Assembly: GCA_041838515.1 (NCBI GenBank)
Contig: JBGYPP010000080.1
Location: forward strand, 1 to 25,116
Reading direction: 5' to 3'
DNA: 25,116 nt
DNA from: JBGYPP01 sp041838515
GTDB lineage: Bacteria > Bacillota > Clostridia > Lachnospirales > Lachnospiraceae
Part shown: positions 6,089-14,234 of the stretch, piece by piece
Layout of the letters: every line of letters begins with the position of its first letter
Position numbering within the stretch: the first letter of the stretch is position 1
Notes under the pieces: model-generated
The model's database searches: none
The model's input: the letters and a program-made list of their open reading frames with translations, nothing else
Told to the model about the DNA's origin: nothing
Position numbers and translations under genes: made by a program

Positions 6089-7531
6089 TTACTTGTCATC
6101 CCCTATGTCCATACGGCTTTCCACGATATTCTTCGGATAGGCCTTCTTTTTACGCAAAAGAACCACCACCTCCACATTCCCCGTCTGGGGAAACATATCC
6201 ACGCCGCACATCCTCTCTAAGGCATAGCCGGCCTCCATAAATACGGGCAAATCCCGGGCCAGGCTGCTGGCCTTGCAAGAGATATAGACTACCGTTTCCG
6301 GGCGGATACGGCCGGCGATAGCCGACAGCGCCTTGGGGTGCAGCCCATCTCTGGGCGGATCCAACAGCACGCATTCCGGAGCCTGCCCCAGCGCATCCAA
6401 ATGGGCCAGCACATCCCCGGCGATAAAATGACAGTTCTCCAATCCGTTTGCCCGGGCATTTTGCCGGGCGGCCTCCACAGCCTCTTCCACGATTTCTATG
6501 CCCAGCACGGTATCTGCCATGGAGGAAACGATCTGCGCTATGGTGCCTGTGCCGGAGTACAGGTCAAAAATCTGGGAGAAATACCTATCTCCCAGATACT
6601 CCCGCACCTTGGCATACAAAACCTCCGCTCCCGGCGTATTGGTCTGAAAAAAGGAAAAAGGGCTGATCCAGAACCGCAGGCCCGAAACCTCCTCCCAAAA
6701 CCCCTCCCGTCCATAGAGAAGGCGGCTCTCCTGGCTCTTGACCACATCCGCCAGCCCATCGTTGCGTATGTGCAAAATACCGGCAAAACGGCCCTCCATG
6801 GCGGACTCCAGCCCAAGCATACAGCCGGCAAAGGACTCCAACAGCCCTGCCTCCTCAGCAGGCTCCATCTGGCCGGAGGTGACCAGGGCCAGCAGGATCT
6901 CCCCGGTGGCCTGGGATCTGCGGACCAGCAGATGCCTTAGATACCCCAGATGGCTGGTTTTGTGATAATAGGGCAGTCCCCTGGATCCGAAAAAATCCCT
7001 GGCCGCAGCCACAACCAGGCTGAAATCCCTATGGGCCAGGCGGCAGGCATCCCCATCCACTATATCGTGGAAGCTGCCCTTCTTGTGCAATCCCAGGGCG
7101 AGAGGGCCGCCTTTCCAGGCATCCCCAAAGGAATACTCCATCTTGTTGCGGTAATCCAATTCCACAGGGCTGGGAAACAGACCCTCCCACAGCCCGGACC
7201 AGACCTCTTCCCCTACCACCGGAGCCAGAAGCCGGCCCAACTGGGCCTCCTTGATGCGGAGCTGCTCCCCATAGGGCAGGCTCAGCAACAGGCAGCCGCC
7301 GCACACGCCAAAATGGGGGCATACAGGCTCCACTTCCTGCGGCGAAGGCTCTAACACCTCCAGCACATGGGCCTGCATCCTCCCTTTTTGGGCTTTTTTT
7401 ATGCGAAAACGTACTTTCTGGCCGGGCAGGCCGCTTTTGGCGCTGACCAATTCCTCACCCAAGCGTATCCTTGCCTTGTTGGGAAAATCCAGCCTCTCCA
7501 CAAAGCCCTCTGCTACCTGGCCTTTCTTCAC
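6089..7531 (-). CDS. rlmD: 23S rRNA (uracil-C5)-methyltransferase, RlmD/RlmCD type
   Basis: A SAM-dependent enzyme that makes 5-methyluridine in 23S rRNA (U1939, and in some Gram-positives also U747). The order of parts is complete for the family. A TRAM RNA-binding domain (about 1-60) comes first. The [4Fe-4S] cysteines are C71, C77, C80 (CPHFGVCGGC) and C163 (DACRLAH). FFQTN is at 294-298, the SAM loop DLYSGTGT at 323-330 and DPPRDGL at 391-397. The catalytic cysteine C419 lies in YISCKASSLARDL. The 480-residue length is usual, with about 18 extra residues after the normal GNVEVVVLL end. The start is GTG, only three bases after the stop of the 83-residue gene, so the two are probably translationally coupled. 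Whether it modifies one or both uridines cannot be read. Confidence 0.92.
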   Translation of the reverse strand: MKKGQVAEGFVERLDFPNKARIRLGEELVSAKSGLPGQKVRFRIKKAQKGRMQAHVLEVLEPSPQEVEPVCPHFGVCGGCLLLSLPYGEQLRIKEAQLGRLLAPVVGEEVWSGLWEGLFPSPVELDYRNKMEYSFGDAWKGGPLALGLHKKGSFHDIVDGDACRLAHRDFSLVVAAARDFFGSRGLPYYHKTSHLGYLRHLLVRRSQATGEILLALVTSGQMEPAEEAGLLESFAGCMLGLESAMEGRFAGILHIRNDGLADVVKSQESRLLYGREGFWEEVSGLRFWISPFSFFQTNTPGAEVLYAKVREYLGDRYFSQIFDLYSGTGTIAQIVSSMADTVLGIEIVEEAVEAARQNARANGLENCHFIAGDVLAHLDALGQAPECVLLDPPRDGLHPKALSAIAGRIRPETVVYISCKASSLARDLPVFMEAGYALERMCGVDMFPQTGNVEVVVLLRKKKAYPKNIVESRMDIGDDK

Positions 7532-7534
7532 GTC

Positions 7535-7786
7535 CTAACGATCCCCCTCGTCCTCAAAAAAATCGTCGTCCTCGTCCTCTTCAAACTCGTCCTCGAACTC
7601 ATCCTCAAAATCATCCAGATAATCCGGCTTAAAATACCTATACAAAGCATATACGCCCAGGGCCACAGCGGCCACCAAGCCCAGAGTAGCCAATACCCAC
7701 AATATCACCGTGCGCCGCCTGTCCTCCCGGCGCTCCAGCAAAGATTCCCATTTGGCGGCTTCTACAAGATTTTCCAAGTTCTTCAT
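7535..7786 (-). CDS. Small single-pass membrane protein with acidic tail
   Basis: An 83-residue protein of unknown function. Residues 1-25 are charged and helical (KNLENLVEAAKWESLLERRE). One hydrophobic helix follows (about 26-49), then a basic/aromatic stop (YRYFKPDY) and a tail (55-83) in which 20 of 29 residues are Asp or Glu, in a repeated D/E-D/E-F rhythm. The positive-inside rule does not clearly orient it. I have a memory of similar small proteins in Lachnospiraceae but cannot attach a family name. RBS AGGAGG is well placed. It is the first gene of a two-gene unit with rlmD and has a convincing promoter. Confidence 0.8.
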   Translation of the reverse strand: MKNLENLVEAAKWESLLERREDRRRTVILWVLATLGLVAAVALGVYALYRYFKPDYLDDFEDEFEDEFEEDEDDDFFEDEGDR

Positions 7787-7840
7787 ACTACCCTCCTAAT
7801 CGCGGATTGGCCTCACTTGCCATGAGTGGTGATAGACCAT

Positions 7841-7869
7841 ATTTTACCACAAACAGCCCCTCTTTACAA
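7841..7869 (-). promoter_or_regulatory. Promoter of the acidic-tail protein / rlmD unit
   Basis: On the minus strand, -35 TTGTAA (7864-7869), a 17-base spacer and -10 TAAAAT (7841-7846). It lies in the 108-base gap between pseI and this unit and leaves a leader of about 45 bases before the ATG. Confidence 0.7.
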
Positions 7870-7876
7870 CTGCTCC

Positions 7877-7895
7877 ACCAGGACAAATTCCCGGT
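7877..7895 (-). other. Stem-loop at the 3' end of the long gene train
   Basis: On the minus strand, ACCGGGA and TCCTGGT pair (seven pairs, one G-T) around the loop ATTTG, starting inside the pseI stop codon. No T run follows, so it may only be a 3' end-protecting or weak termination structure. No better terminator for pseI is visible before the next promoter. Confidence 0.3.
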
Positions 7896-8926
7896 CAGCG
7901 TTCCACAGCCTCCCAGGAGAGCGCCTCCCCCCGGACCAGCGCCCTGGCACATTTCCTGCCCAATATCTCCCGGTAGTGCTTGGGCGGCAGGCCGCCTCCA
8001 GGTCGGATAATGCCCAAATTCTCCGGAGCAAAGGCCTCCCCGGCCTCCATATCCCGTATGCAGTAGAGGCTGCGGCGGAATACCCGGGAACTCTCCTCCC
8101 CATCTGTCAGCCGGCCTCCAGAGGGACGGCAGAGGGTTTTTGCATTGCGCACATCCTGCACCATCTGGGCAAAATCCTCCAAATCCATGCTGAATTTGGC
8201 ATCCACACTGTCTATGCCCTCTTTCTTAATATGCTTCTCTATCACGCAGGCGCCCAGAGCCACAGCGGACACAGCCGCCAGAGAACCCATGCTGTGGTCA
8301 GACAGACCCACAGGCAGGCCAAATTCTCCAGCCATCCAGGGTATATCCCCCAGGCCCATATCCTCCCAACGGGCCGGATACTCGCTGCAGCATTTCAGCA
8401 ATACCAGATCCGTATTGCCCATACGGCGGCAGGCCTCCACCGCCTCCTCTATCTCCTCCCGGTTGGCCATGCCGGTGGAGATAATCATGGGCTTTTTCTT
8501 GGAGGCCACATACTCCATCAGCGGGATGTCCACCAGTTCAAAGCTGGCGATTTTATACGCCTCCACTTCCAGGCTCTCCAAAAAATCCACGTCCTTGACA
8601 GCAAAGGGGGTGGAGAGAAAATCCATGCCCAGGGCCTCGCAGTGGGCCTTGATGGCCCCGTGCCAGGCATAGGGCGTGCTTGCCTCCTGATACAAATCGT
8701 ACAGTTTGTACCCATGCCACAGGCCGCCTTTGACTATAAAATCTTCCCTGTCGCAGTCTATGGTCAGAGAATCCGCCGTATACGTCTGTATCTTCAGGCA
8801 GTCCGCGCCTGCCTTGGCCGCCCCCTCTACGATCTCCCGGGCCTGATCCAGGCTGCCACCGTGATTGGCGCTCATCTCCGCTATGACATATATGCCATTA
8901 TTCTGTATCTTTTCCCAAAGCCGCAT
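7895..8926 (-). CDS. pseI: Pseudaminic acid synthase (NeuB/PseI family)
   Basis: Condenses phosphoenolpyruvate with a 6-carbon deoxy-diacetamido sugar to make a nonulosonic acid. The 343-residue protein has the NeuB barrel: IAEMSANHGGS (15-25), KIQTYTADSL (45-54), STPF (105-108) and the metal histidines H211 (GLSDH) and H232 (IEKHI). A C-terminal SAF-like domain (about 283-343) follows. The block KGGLWHGYKLYDLY (66-79) and TPYAWH (84-89) is, from memory, characteristic of pseudaminate rather than sialate synthases. The ATG (GGAGG upstream) lies 29 bases inside the mscS coding end, implying coupling. No pseB, C, H, G or F gene, nor a CMP-transferase, is present in the window. Legionaminate or sialate synthase is the alternative. 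Confidence 0.85.
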   Translation of the reverse strand: MRLWEKIQNNGIYVIAEMSANHGGSLDQAREIVEGAAKAGADCLKIQTYTADSLTIDCDREDFIVKGGLWHGYKLYDLYQEASTPYAWHGAIKAHCEALGMDFLSTPFAVKDVDFLESLEVEAYKIASFELVDIPLMEYVASKKKPMIISTGMANREEIEEAVEACRRMGNTDLVLLKCCSEYPARWEDMGLGDIPWMAGEFGLPVGLSDHSMGSLAAVSAVALGACVIEKHIKKEGIDSVDAKFSMDLEDFAQMVQDVRNAKTLCRPSGGRLTDGEESSRVFRRSLYCIRDMEAGEAFAPENLGIIRPGGGLPPKHYREILGRKCARALVRGEALSWEAVER

Positions 8927-9848
8927 CCCCGGCCACCTCCTTCTTGTCCGCCTCCTGCCAAATCCTCATATGCGCTGCCGGCGGGGCAAAGCCGGCCTGC
9001 TCCAATGCTATCTTGCTCTGCTCCCACAGATCCCAACGGGCGGGCCAAAAATCCTCATGGGAATACCAGGCCCGAAGCCCCAGGTATAGGCAGCTGCCAT
9101 CCCAGGAATCCACAAACACCAGTATCTCCCTGTCTTTGCGCACGCCCCGGGACTGCTCCAGCAATTCCAGGAGCAGGGCCTTAGCCCTGGGTATGCCCTC
9201 CCGGCTATCCCCCTCTATGCCCACCGGCAGCACCAGATCCAGCCTGCGCAGATCCGCCCCGGTGAAATTGATGATATAATTGTTGGCCAGGGCGCCATTG
9301 GGCAGTACGATGACCTTATTGTCCGAGGTCTGCAGCTTGGTATAAATCATGCGTATCTCCCGCACCGTTCCCTCATTGCCATCCTTGTCCCGTATATAAT
9401 CCCCTAGCGCAAAGGGGCGAAACAGCAGTATCAGCATTCCGCCGGCCACATTGGACAGGCTGCCCTGTATGGCCAGGCCCACAGCCACGCCGGCCGAACC
9501 CAGTATAGCCACGATGCTGGCCGCATCCACACCCATGGAGGCCGCCACCATCAATACCAGCAATACCAAGAGTCCGGTCTTTGCCAGGGAGTCCAGGAAT
9601 TGTATGACCCCCTTGTCCACATGGACCTTTTCCATAGAACGGCGGAGAAGATGCCGCAGCAGGCGTATGACCTGCAAACCCAGAAAGAAAAGGACGGCGG
9701 CCAGGGCCACCCGCAGGGCCAGATTCCAGAGATGCCCCGGCAGGGCTGACAGCCAAGCCTGCCAAAAGCCCACATCCAAATCTTTATCAACCACTGCCTC
9801 CACAGCGGACTCTATGCCCGCCGCAGCCCAGGCCACACCCAAAGGCAT
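8898..9848 (-). CDS. mscS: Small-conductance mechanosensitive channel, MscS family
   Basis: A homoheptameric-type channel that releases solutes on hypo-osmotic shock. About 316 residues. Three membrane helices are visible, the last being the Gly/Ala-rich pore helix AVGLAIQGSLSNVAGGM, followed by RPFALGDYI, IRMIYTKLQTSDNKVIVLPNG and a cytoplasmic beta and alpha/beta domain. These are standard MscS blocks. I chose the ATG at 9846-9848 because GGGAGG lies eight bases upstream. The GTG three codons earlier (9857) overlaps that RBS. It sits 75 bases after glgB and overlaps pseI by 29 bases. Confidence 0.93.
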   Translation of the reverse strand: MPLGVAWAAAGIESAVEAVVDKDLDVGFWQAWLSALPGHLWNLALRVALAAVLFFLGLQVIRLLRHLLRRSMEKVHVDKGVIQFLDSLAKTGLLVLLVLMVAASMGVDAASIVAILGSAGVAVGLAIQGSLSNVAGGMLILLFRPFALGDYIRDKDGNEGTVREIRMIYTKLQTSDNKVIVLPNGALANNYIINFTGADLRRLDLVLPVGIEGDSREGIPRAKALLLELLEQSRGVRKDREILVFVDSWDGSCLYLGLRAWYSHEDFWPARWDLWEQSKIALEQAGFAPPAAHMRIWQEADKKEVAGDAALGKDTE

Positions 9849-9872
9849 TCGCTCCACCTCCCAGATCCTATG

Positions 9873-9887
9873 CCCGGTCGGACCGGG
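9873..9887 (-). other. Intercistronic hairpin between glgB and mscS
   Basis: CCCGGT and ACCGGG form six GC-rich pairs around a three-base loop, 36 bases after the glgB stop codon. No T run follows, so it is more likely an RNA-processing or stability element than a terminator. Confidence 0.35.
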
Positions 9888-9923
9888 ACCCGCGCCCCGA
9901 TTGGCGGAATGTCCCTGCCCTGC

Positions 9924-12260
9924 CTACTCTTTCTTTTCCTTGGCCGGTTTTCTCGGTTTTCCTTTTTCCTTTGCCGGACGGGCGGACTTTTTCTTAGCCT
10001 CCCTTTCCAGCTCTCTGCGCCTTTTCTTGTACTGCGCCAATTCTTCCGCCGTATACGGCTGGTAAGACCATATGCCCAAGGACAGGGCCGGCATATACAT
10101 ATCCAAGCTGTCCGGCAGCGCATCGGCCGTCACCGGACTGCTCTCCAGCTCCCTGACCGGACCGCAGCCCTTTCCGCCATAGATCTCCTCCTCCGTGGAG
10201 AAGAGCAGGCGATACCGCCCGGGCGCTGGAGCTCCCAGGGCGCATTGCAGATCCACACCGGAAAAATTGGCGGCCACCAGCAGCATATTCTCCTGTAAAC
10301 CGCTTTTTCGAACAAAGGCCAGGTAAGACTGCTCATAGGCCACAAAATTGATCCAGGCAAAGCCCTCCGGATTCTCATCCAGCAGATGCAGCGCAGGCTG
10401 GCTGATGTATAAGCGGTTCAAATCTCCCGCCATGCGGTTGAGCCCGGCATGGGCTGGGAGATCCAGCAGATCCCAGCCGCAAACCCTCTCCTCGCTCCAC
10501 TCTGCCTCCTCCCCCAGATCCTGGCCCATAAAAAGCAGCTTCTTGCCAGGATGGGCTATGCGGTAGGCCAGAGCCAGCCGCAGATTGGCCATTTTTTCCT
10601 CCGGTCCTCCGGGCATCTTGCCATACAGCGAGCCTTTTCCGTGAACGGCCTCATCATGGGAAAAGGAATTGATAAATCTTTCACTATATTGATATATCAT
10701 ACTAAAGGTCAGCTCCCCGTGGTGATGGGATCGGAAATAGGGATCCAAACGCATATAGGAGAGAAAGTCGTTCATCCAGCCCATATTCCACTTGAGGTCA
10801 AATCCCAGCCCTCCCTGATCCAGCTCCCCAGTGATCAGGGGAAAGGCCGTGCTTTCCTCGGCTATGGACAATACCCCGGGGTGGTATTTCTTGAGTATGG
10901 AGTTGAGGTGCTTGATCATCTCTATGGCCTCCAAATTCTCCTTGCCGCCATAGATATTGGGCTCCCATGCGCCCCAATCCCGGCCGTAGTCCAGATAGAG
11001 CATGCTGGCCACGGCATCCATGCGTATGCCGTCCACATGGTATTTGTCCACCCAGTACAGCGCATTGGCTATAAGAAAATTGGAAACCTGGGGCCGTCCA
11101 TAGTCAAATATCAGCGTTCCCCAATGGGGATGCTCTCTCCGGCGGGAATCTGGATGCTCATAGAGGCAGGTGCCGTCCAGGCTGGAAAGGCCGTGGACAT
11201 CCTTGGGAAAATGCGCCGGCACCCAGTCCAGTATAACGCCTATGCCCTCCCTGTGCAGGGTGTTGACCATATCCATAAAATCCTCAGGGCTGCCATATCT
11301 GGCCGTAGGCGCATAAAAACCCGTCACCTGGTATCCCCAGGAGGCATCCAGGGGATGCTCCATAATAGGCATCAATTCCACATGGGTATAAGCCATCTCC
11401 TTGGCATAAGCCGCCAGCTTCTCCCCCAACACCCGGTAATTGGCAAAGGGGCCGTCCTCTCCAGCGCAAAAGGAGGCCAAATGACACTCATAAATGGATA
11501 TGGGCCTACCCTCCGGAACAGACTGCCTGCGTTTTTGCAGAAAATCGCCGTCCGTCCAGACATACTTTGTCAGATCCGCCACCACAGAGGCCGTATCCGG
11601 CCTCAGCTGGGCCGCATTGGCATAGGGATCCGCCTTGAGATAAACAAAGCCGTTGGGCAGCTTCAGCTCATACTTATACCTCTGTCCCACCAGGGCTCCG
11701 GGCACAAACAGCTCAAAAATACCGCTGCCCCCAAGCCGCCGCATCTGATGCCTGCGGCCATCCCAGCGGTTAAAATCTCCCACAACGCTGACCCGCATGG
11801 CATTAGGCGCCCAAAAGGAAAAGTACACGCCCTCCACACCATCTATCTCCCGGGGATGGGCTCCCATCTTTTCATATACGGTATAATGAATGCCATATCC
11901 AAATTTGTCCAAATCCCTTTTGTCCCACCAGGGCGCATACCCATAGGCATCCCCGGCGGTTTCCTGGGAACCGTCAGGATAGAAGGCCTCAAAGTGATAT
12001 GCCGGCGGTTTCTTGCCCGGCAGCAGCTGGGCGAAATACCCGGCCTCATCCACTTTTTCCATCTCCACCTCCCTGCCGCCCTCCAGACAGAGCCGCAGCG
12101 AACTGGCTCCGGGAAAATAAGCCTGGGCCAGCATCTGCCCCCCCGGAGAAAGGCTGAGAATGGGGTGTAGGCCCAGCAAGGCATGGGGATTGTCTGACTC
12201 CGCATAGACAATTTCCTCAATTTTGGGCCAATCCATATATTTGTACAAATTCTTATCCAT
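9924..12260 (-). CDS. glgB: 1,4-alpha-glucan (glycogen) branching enzyme
   Basis: Transfers alpha-1,4-glucan segments to form alpha-1,6 branches. The 778 residues contain an N-terminal GlgB beta-domain (about 15-110), a CBM48 module (SFWAPNAMRVSVVGDFNRWD, about 148-167) and a GH13 barrel. Catalytic residues are D415 (VDGIRMDAVASM), E468 (SIAEES) and the stabiliser D536 (SHDEAVHGK). A C-terminal all-beta domain follows. The last 34 residues (745-778) are an unusual basic tail, 18 of 34 being Lys or Arg. The start is the ATG with GGGGGA upstream; an in-frame TTG 21 bases earlier is rejected. No glgA, glgC, glgP or glgX lies in the window. It is 68 bases after the DUF1015 gene. Confidence 0.95.
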   Translation of the reverse strand: MDKNLYKYMDWPKIEEIVYAESDNPHALLGLHPILSLSPGGQMLAQAYFPGASSLRLCLEGGREVEMEKVDEAGYFAQLLPGKKPPAYHFEAFYPDGSQETAGDAYGYAPWWDKRDLDKFGYGIHYTVYEKMGAHPREIDGVEGVYFSFWAPNAMRVSVVGDFNRWDGRRHQMRRLGGSGIFELFVPGALVGQRYKYELKLPNGFVYLKADPYANAAQLRPDTASVVADLTKYVWTDGDFLQKRRQSVPEGRPISIYECHLASFCAGEDGPFANYRVLGEKLAAYAKEMAYTHVELMPIMEHPLDASWGYQVTGFYAPTARYGSPEDFMDMVNTLHREGIGVILDWVPAHFPKDVHGLSSLDGTCLYEHPDSRRREHPHWGTLIFDYGRPQVSNFLIANALYWVDKYHVDGIRMDAVASMLYLDYGRDWGAWEPNIYGGKENLEAIEMIKHLNSILKKYHPGVLSIAEESTAFPLITGELDQGGLGFDLKWNMGWMNDFLSYMRLDPYFRSHHHGELTFSMIYQYSERFINSFSHDEAVHGKGSLYGKMPGGPEEKMANLRLALAYRIAHPGKKLLFMGQDLGEEAEWSEERVCGWDLLDLPAHAGLNRMAGDLNRLYISQPALHLLDENPEGFAWINFVAYEQSYLAFVRKSGLQENMLLVAANFSGVDLQCALGAPAPGRYRLLFSTEEEIYGGKGCGPVRELESSPVTADALPDSLDMYMPALSLGIWSYQPYTAEELAQYKKRRRELEREAKKKSARPAKEKGKPRKPAKEKKE

Positions 12261-12302
12261 AATTCCCCCTGAACCCAACAATCATTTCCCGCCTTTAGGA
12301 TA

Positions 12303-12323
12303 AGCCGCCACCCTATAGCGGCT
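12303..12323 (-). other. Intercistronic hairpin between the DUF1015 gene and glgB
   Basis: AGCCGC and GCGGCT (six pairs) enclose a nine-base loop just after the DUF1015 stop codon, followed by TTATCC rather than a T run. It may tune read-through or RNA decay between the two genes; it is not a strong terminator. Confidence 0.35.
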
Positions 12324-12328
12324 CCGAT

Positions 12329-13558
12329 CTATTCGTCTATTTTTCGGAAGAATATGCCGCTTCGCAGCTTTGGCTCAAACCAGGTAGACTTGGGAGGCAT
12401 AAGCAAGCCCGCATCCGCCACGGCAAACAGCTCCTCCATGGAGGTGGGGTAGATGCTAAAGGCCACGGCCATATCCCCGGCCACCCTCTCCTCCAAATAC
12501 CCCAAGCCCCTGATGCCTCCGGCAAACTGTATGCGCCTGTCTGTCTTGGGATCCTGTATGCCCAGCAGCGGCCCCAGCACCCTATCCTGCAATATGGACA
12601 CATCCAGCGCCTCTATGCCCTCGCACGGTGGCAAAAACTTAGGCCTCATCGCATACCAACGCCCCCCCAGGCACATGCCCCACTCCCCTTTGGCAACAGG
12701 CGCATAAGCCGCATGCTGGGGAATAAGTACGAAATCCTCCCCCAGCTTGGACAAAAACTCTTCCTCATCCATGCCGGCCAGATCTTCCACCAGACGGTTA
12801 TAATCCATAATATGCAGATGGCTCTGGGGAAACAACACGGAGAGAAAGAACTGGGAGGCGTGTTCCCCATCTGCCCCCCGGTCGCGCATCCTCTGCCCCA
12901 CCCTCACGGCGGAGGCGCAGCGGTGATGGCCATCGGCTATATAAATGGCATCCATGGCGGCAAAACAGCGGCCTATGGCCTGGGCATCCTCCTGATCCTC
13001 CACCCGCCAGAGGCTGTGGTCCGCGCCCTCATCCCCGGCAAAGGACAGCAGAGGCGGCTGCTGACAGACCCTCTCCATAATGGCAGCCAGCTCAGGCACA
13101 TCCCTATATGCCAAGAAAATAGGTCCAGTCTGGGCCATACAGGCCTCCACATGGCGTATCCTATCCTCTTCTTTTTCGGAACGGGTGTTCTCGTGTTTCT
13201 TGATAATCCCCTGTTCATAATCCGCTATGGAGGCGGCGGCCACAAAGCCGGTTTGGCTGCGGCCTCCCATAGCCAGGCGATAGAGATAGTAATAGCTTCC
13301 CTCCTCCTTGGTGTAATATCCCTGGGATATCCTCTCTTCCAACAGACGGCGGCTGGCGGCATAAGCCTCCTCCCCATAGGGAGATGCCCCCTCCCCCAGC
13401 GTGCTCTCCCCCCGGTCTATGGCCAAAAAGGACAGGGGATGGCCTGCCACATAGGCCCGGGCCTCCTGCTGGCTGTACACGTCATAGGGCAGGGCAGACA
13501 ACCGATCCGCCAAATCCGCCCTGGCCACATAGGCCGAAAAGCCTCTGATATCCGCCAT
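12329..13558 (-). CDS. DUF1015 family protein
   Basis: A 409-residue soluble protein, the normal length for DUF1015. Recognisable blocks are ALPYDVYSQQEA (22-33), the basic/acidic KHENTRSEKEEDR (121-133) and IADGHHRCASA (207-217), the family's conserved histidine pair. From what is known of distant relatives (SbnI/SerK-type ParB-superfamily serine kinases) a kinase-like role on free serine has been discussed, but for this family it is unproven and nothing in the window supports a substrate. The start is the ATG at 13556-13558 with GAGGAGG upstream; the open frame extends into recO but without an RBS. It begins 10 bases after the recO stop codon. Confidence 0.88.
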   Translation of the reverse strand: MADIRGFSAYVARADLADRLSALPYDVYSQQEARAYVAGHPLSFLAIDRGESTLGEGASPYGEEAYAASRRLLEERISQGYYTKEEGSYYYLYRLAMGGRSQTGFVAAASIADYEQGIIKKHENTRSEKEEDRIRHVEACMAQTGPIFLAYRDVPELAAIMERVCQQPPLLSFAGDEGADHSLWRVEDQEDAQAIGRCFAAMDAIYIADGHHRCASAVRVGQRMRDRGADGEHASQFFLSVLFPQSHLHIMDYNRLVEDLAGMDEEEFLSKLGEDFVLIPQHAAYAPVAKGEWGMCLGGRWYAMRPKFLPPCEGIEALDVSILQDRVLGPLLGIQDPKTDRRIQFAGGIRGLGYLEERVAGDMAVAFSIYPTSMEELFAVADAGLLMPPKSTWFEPKLRSGIFFRKIDE

Positions 13559-13568
13559 AACTCCTCCT

Positions 13569-14225
13569 CTAACTATGGGACAGATCCATATCCTCCAACA
13601 CGGACAGGGAGGCAAATTCCCTGTCCATATGGGCCTTGCGCAAGACTTCGGCCACCTGACGAAGCTGCGCCAGCACCTCCTCAGACAGTGCAAAGGTATA
13701 CAGGCTCTTCACCGGCGACTTGGCGATAAAATCCAAGGCATACACGGTGGAGGGATGCAGGTCCATATCCGGCGGCGGCCCGGGATACTCCCCGTTGACC
13801 GCCAGCACCTTGAGCTCATAGACGGCACGCACCAGCTCTCTGGGCAGGGAAGCCCGTCCCAAGGCCCGCAGGCTCTGGTACAAAAGGGCCAGCATCTGCC
13901 TTTCGTCGTTATTCTCACGGCAGTAATAATCCGCCACCTCGGCAAAGTACATGCCATAGCAGGCTCCCTGCCAATCCTCCCGCAGCTCCGCAAAGAAGTT
14001 GGATATGGACACATCGGCCAGCGTATATGCGTTCCTGCCGGCAAAAACGGAGAACTCCCCAAAGGCAAAGGGGGTGGTGGCCGCCCCAAAGGCCTGCCCC
14101 GGACGTCGCACGCCCCGGGCGAACACGCCTATCTTGCCCCTCTCCCTGGTCAGCAGGGTGATACGCCTATCCAACTCTCCCACGGGCTGCTGCCTTATGA
14201 CCAGACCCGTCACCTTTGTCTGCAT
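13569..14225 (-). CDS. recO: DNA repair protein RecO, lacking the zinc-binding module
   Basis: RecO anneals single strands and, with RecR, loads RecA in gap repair. The N-terminal OB fold is clear: TGLVIRQQPVGELDRRITLLT, then GKIGVFARGVRR (30-41). The helical core and the C-terminal STVYALDFIAKSPVKSLYTF block (159-178) are also present. It is short at 218 residues. Many Firmicutes RecO proteins carry a four-cysteine zinc motif after the NGEYP block; here NGEYP (144-148) is joined to the C-terminal block by about ten Pro/Asp-rich residues. Only two cysteines exist in the protein (C89, C102), far from that site. It follows era by nine bases. Confidence 0.9.
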   Translation of the reverse strand: MQTKVTGLVIRQQPVGELDRRITLLTRERGKIGVFARGVRRPGQAFGAATTPFAFGEFSVFAGRNAYTLADVSISNFFAELREDWQGACYGMYFAEVADYYCRENNDERQMLALLYQSLRALGRASLPRELVRAVYELKVLAVNGEYPGPPPDMDLHPSTVYALDFIAKSPVKSLYTFALSEEVLAQLRQVAEVLRKAHMDREFASLSVLEDMDLSHS

Positions 14226-14234
14226 TTTTTCGGA

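Noticed and set aside
7826..9184. Long plus-strand open frame opposite pseI and mscS.
   Set aside because: It lies antisense to two clearly recognised genes, and the product has no recognisable domain. Long antisense frames recur here because the real genes rarely use TTA, CTA or TCA.
9873..9887. CCCGGT/ACCGGG hairpin as a terminator ending glgB transcription.
   Set aside because: No T run, a three-base loop, and mscS follows closely with no promoter of its own visible.
10449..12170. Plus-strand open frame of 573 codons opposite glgB.
   Set aside because: A shadow of glgB caused by codon bias; no RBS and no family resemblance.
13559..13693. N-terminal extension of the DUF1015 protein into recO.
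   Set aside because: The extension overlaps recO and lacks an RBS, while GAGGAGG sits just before the ATG at 13558 and gives the normal family length.
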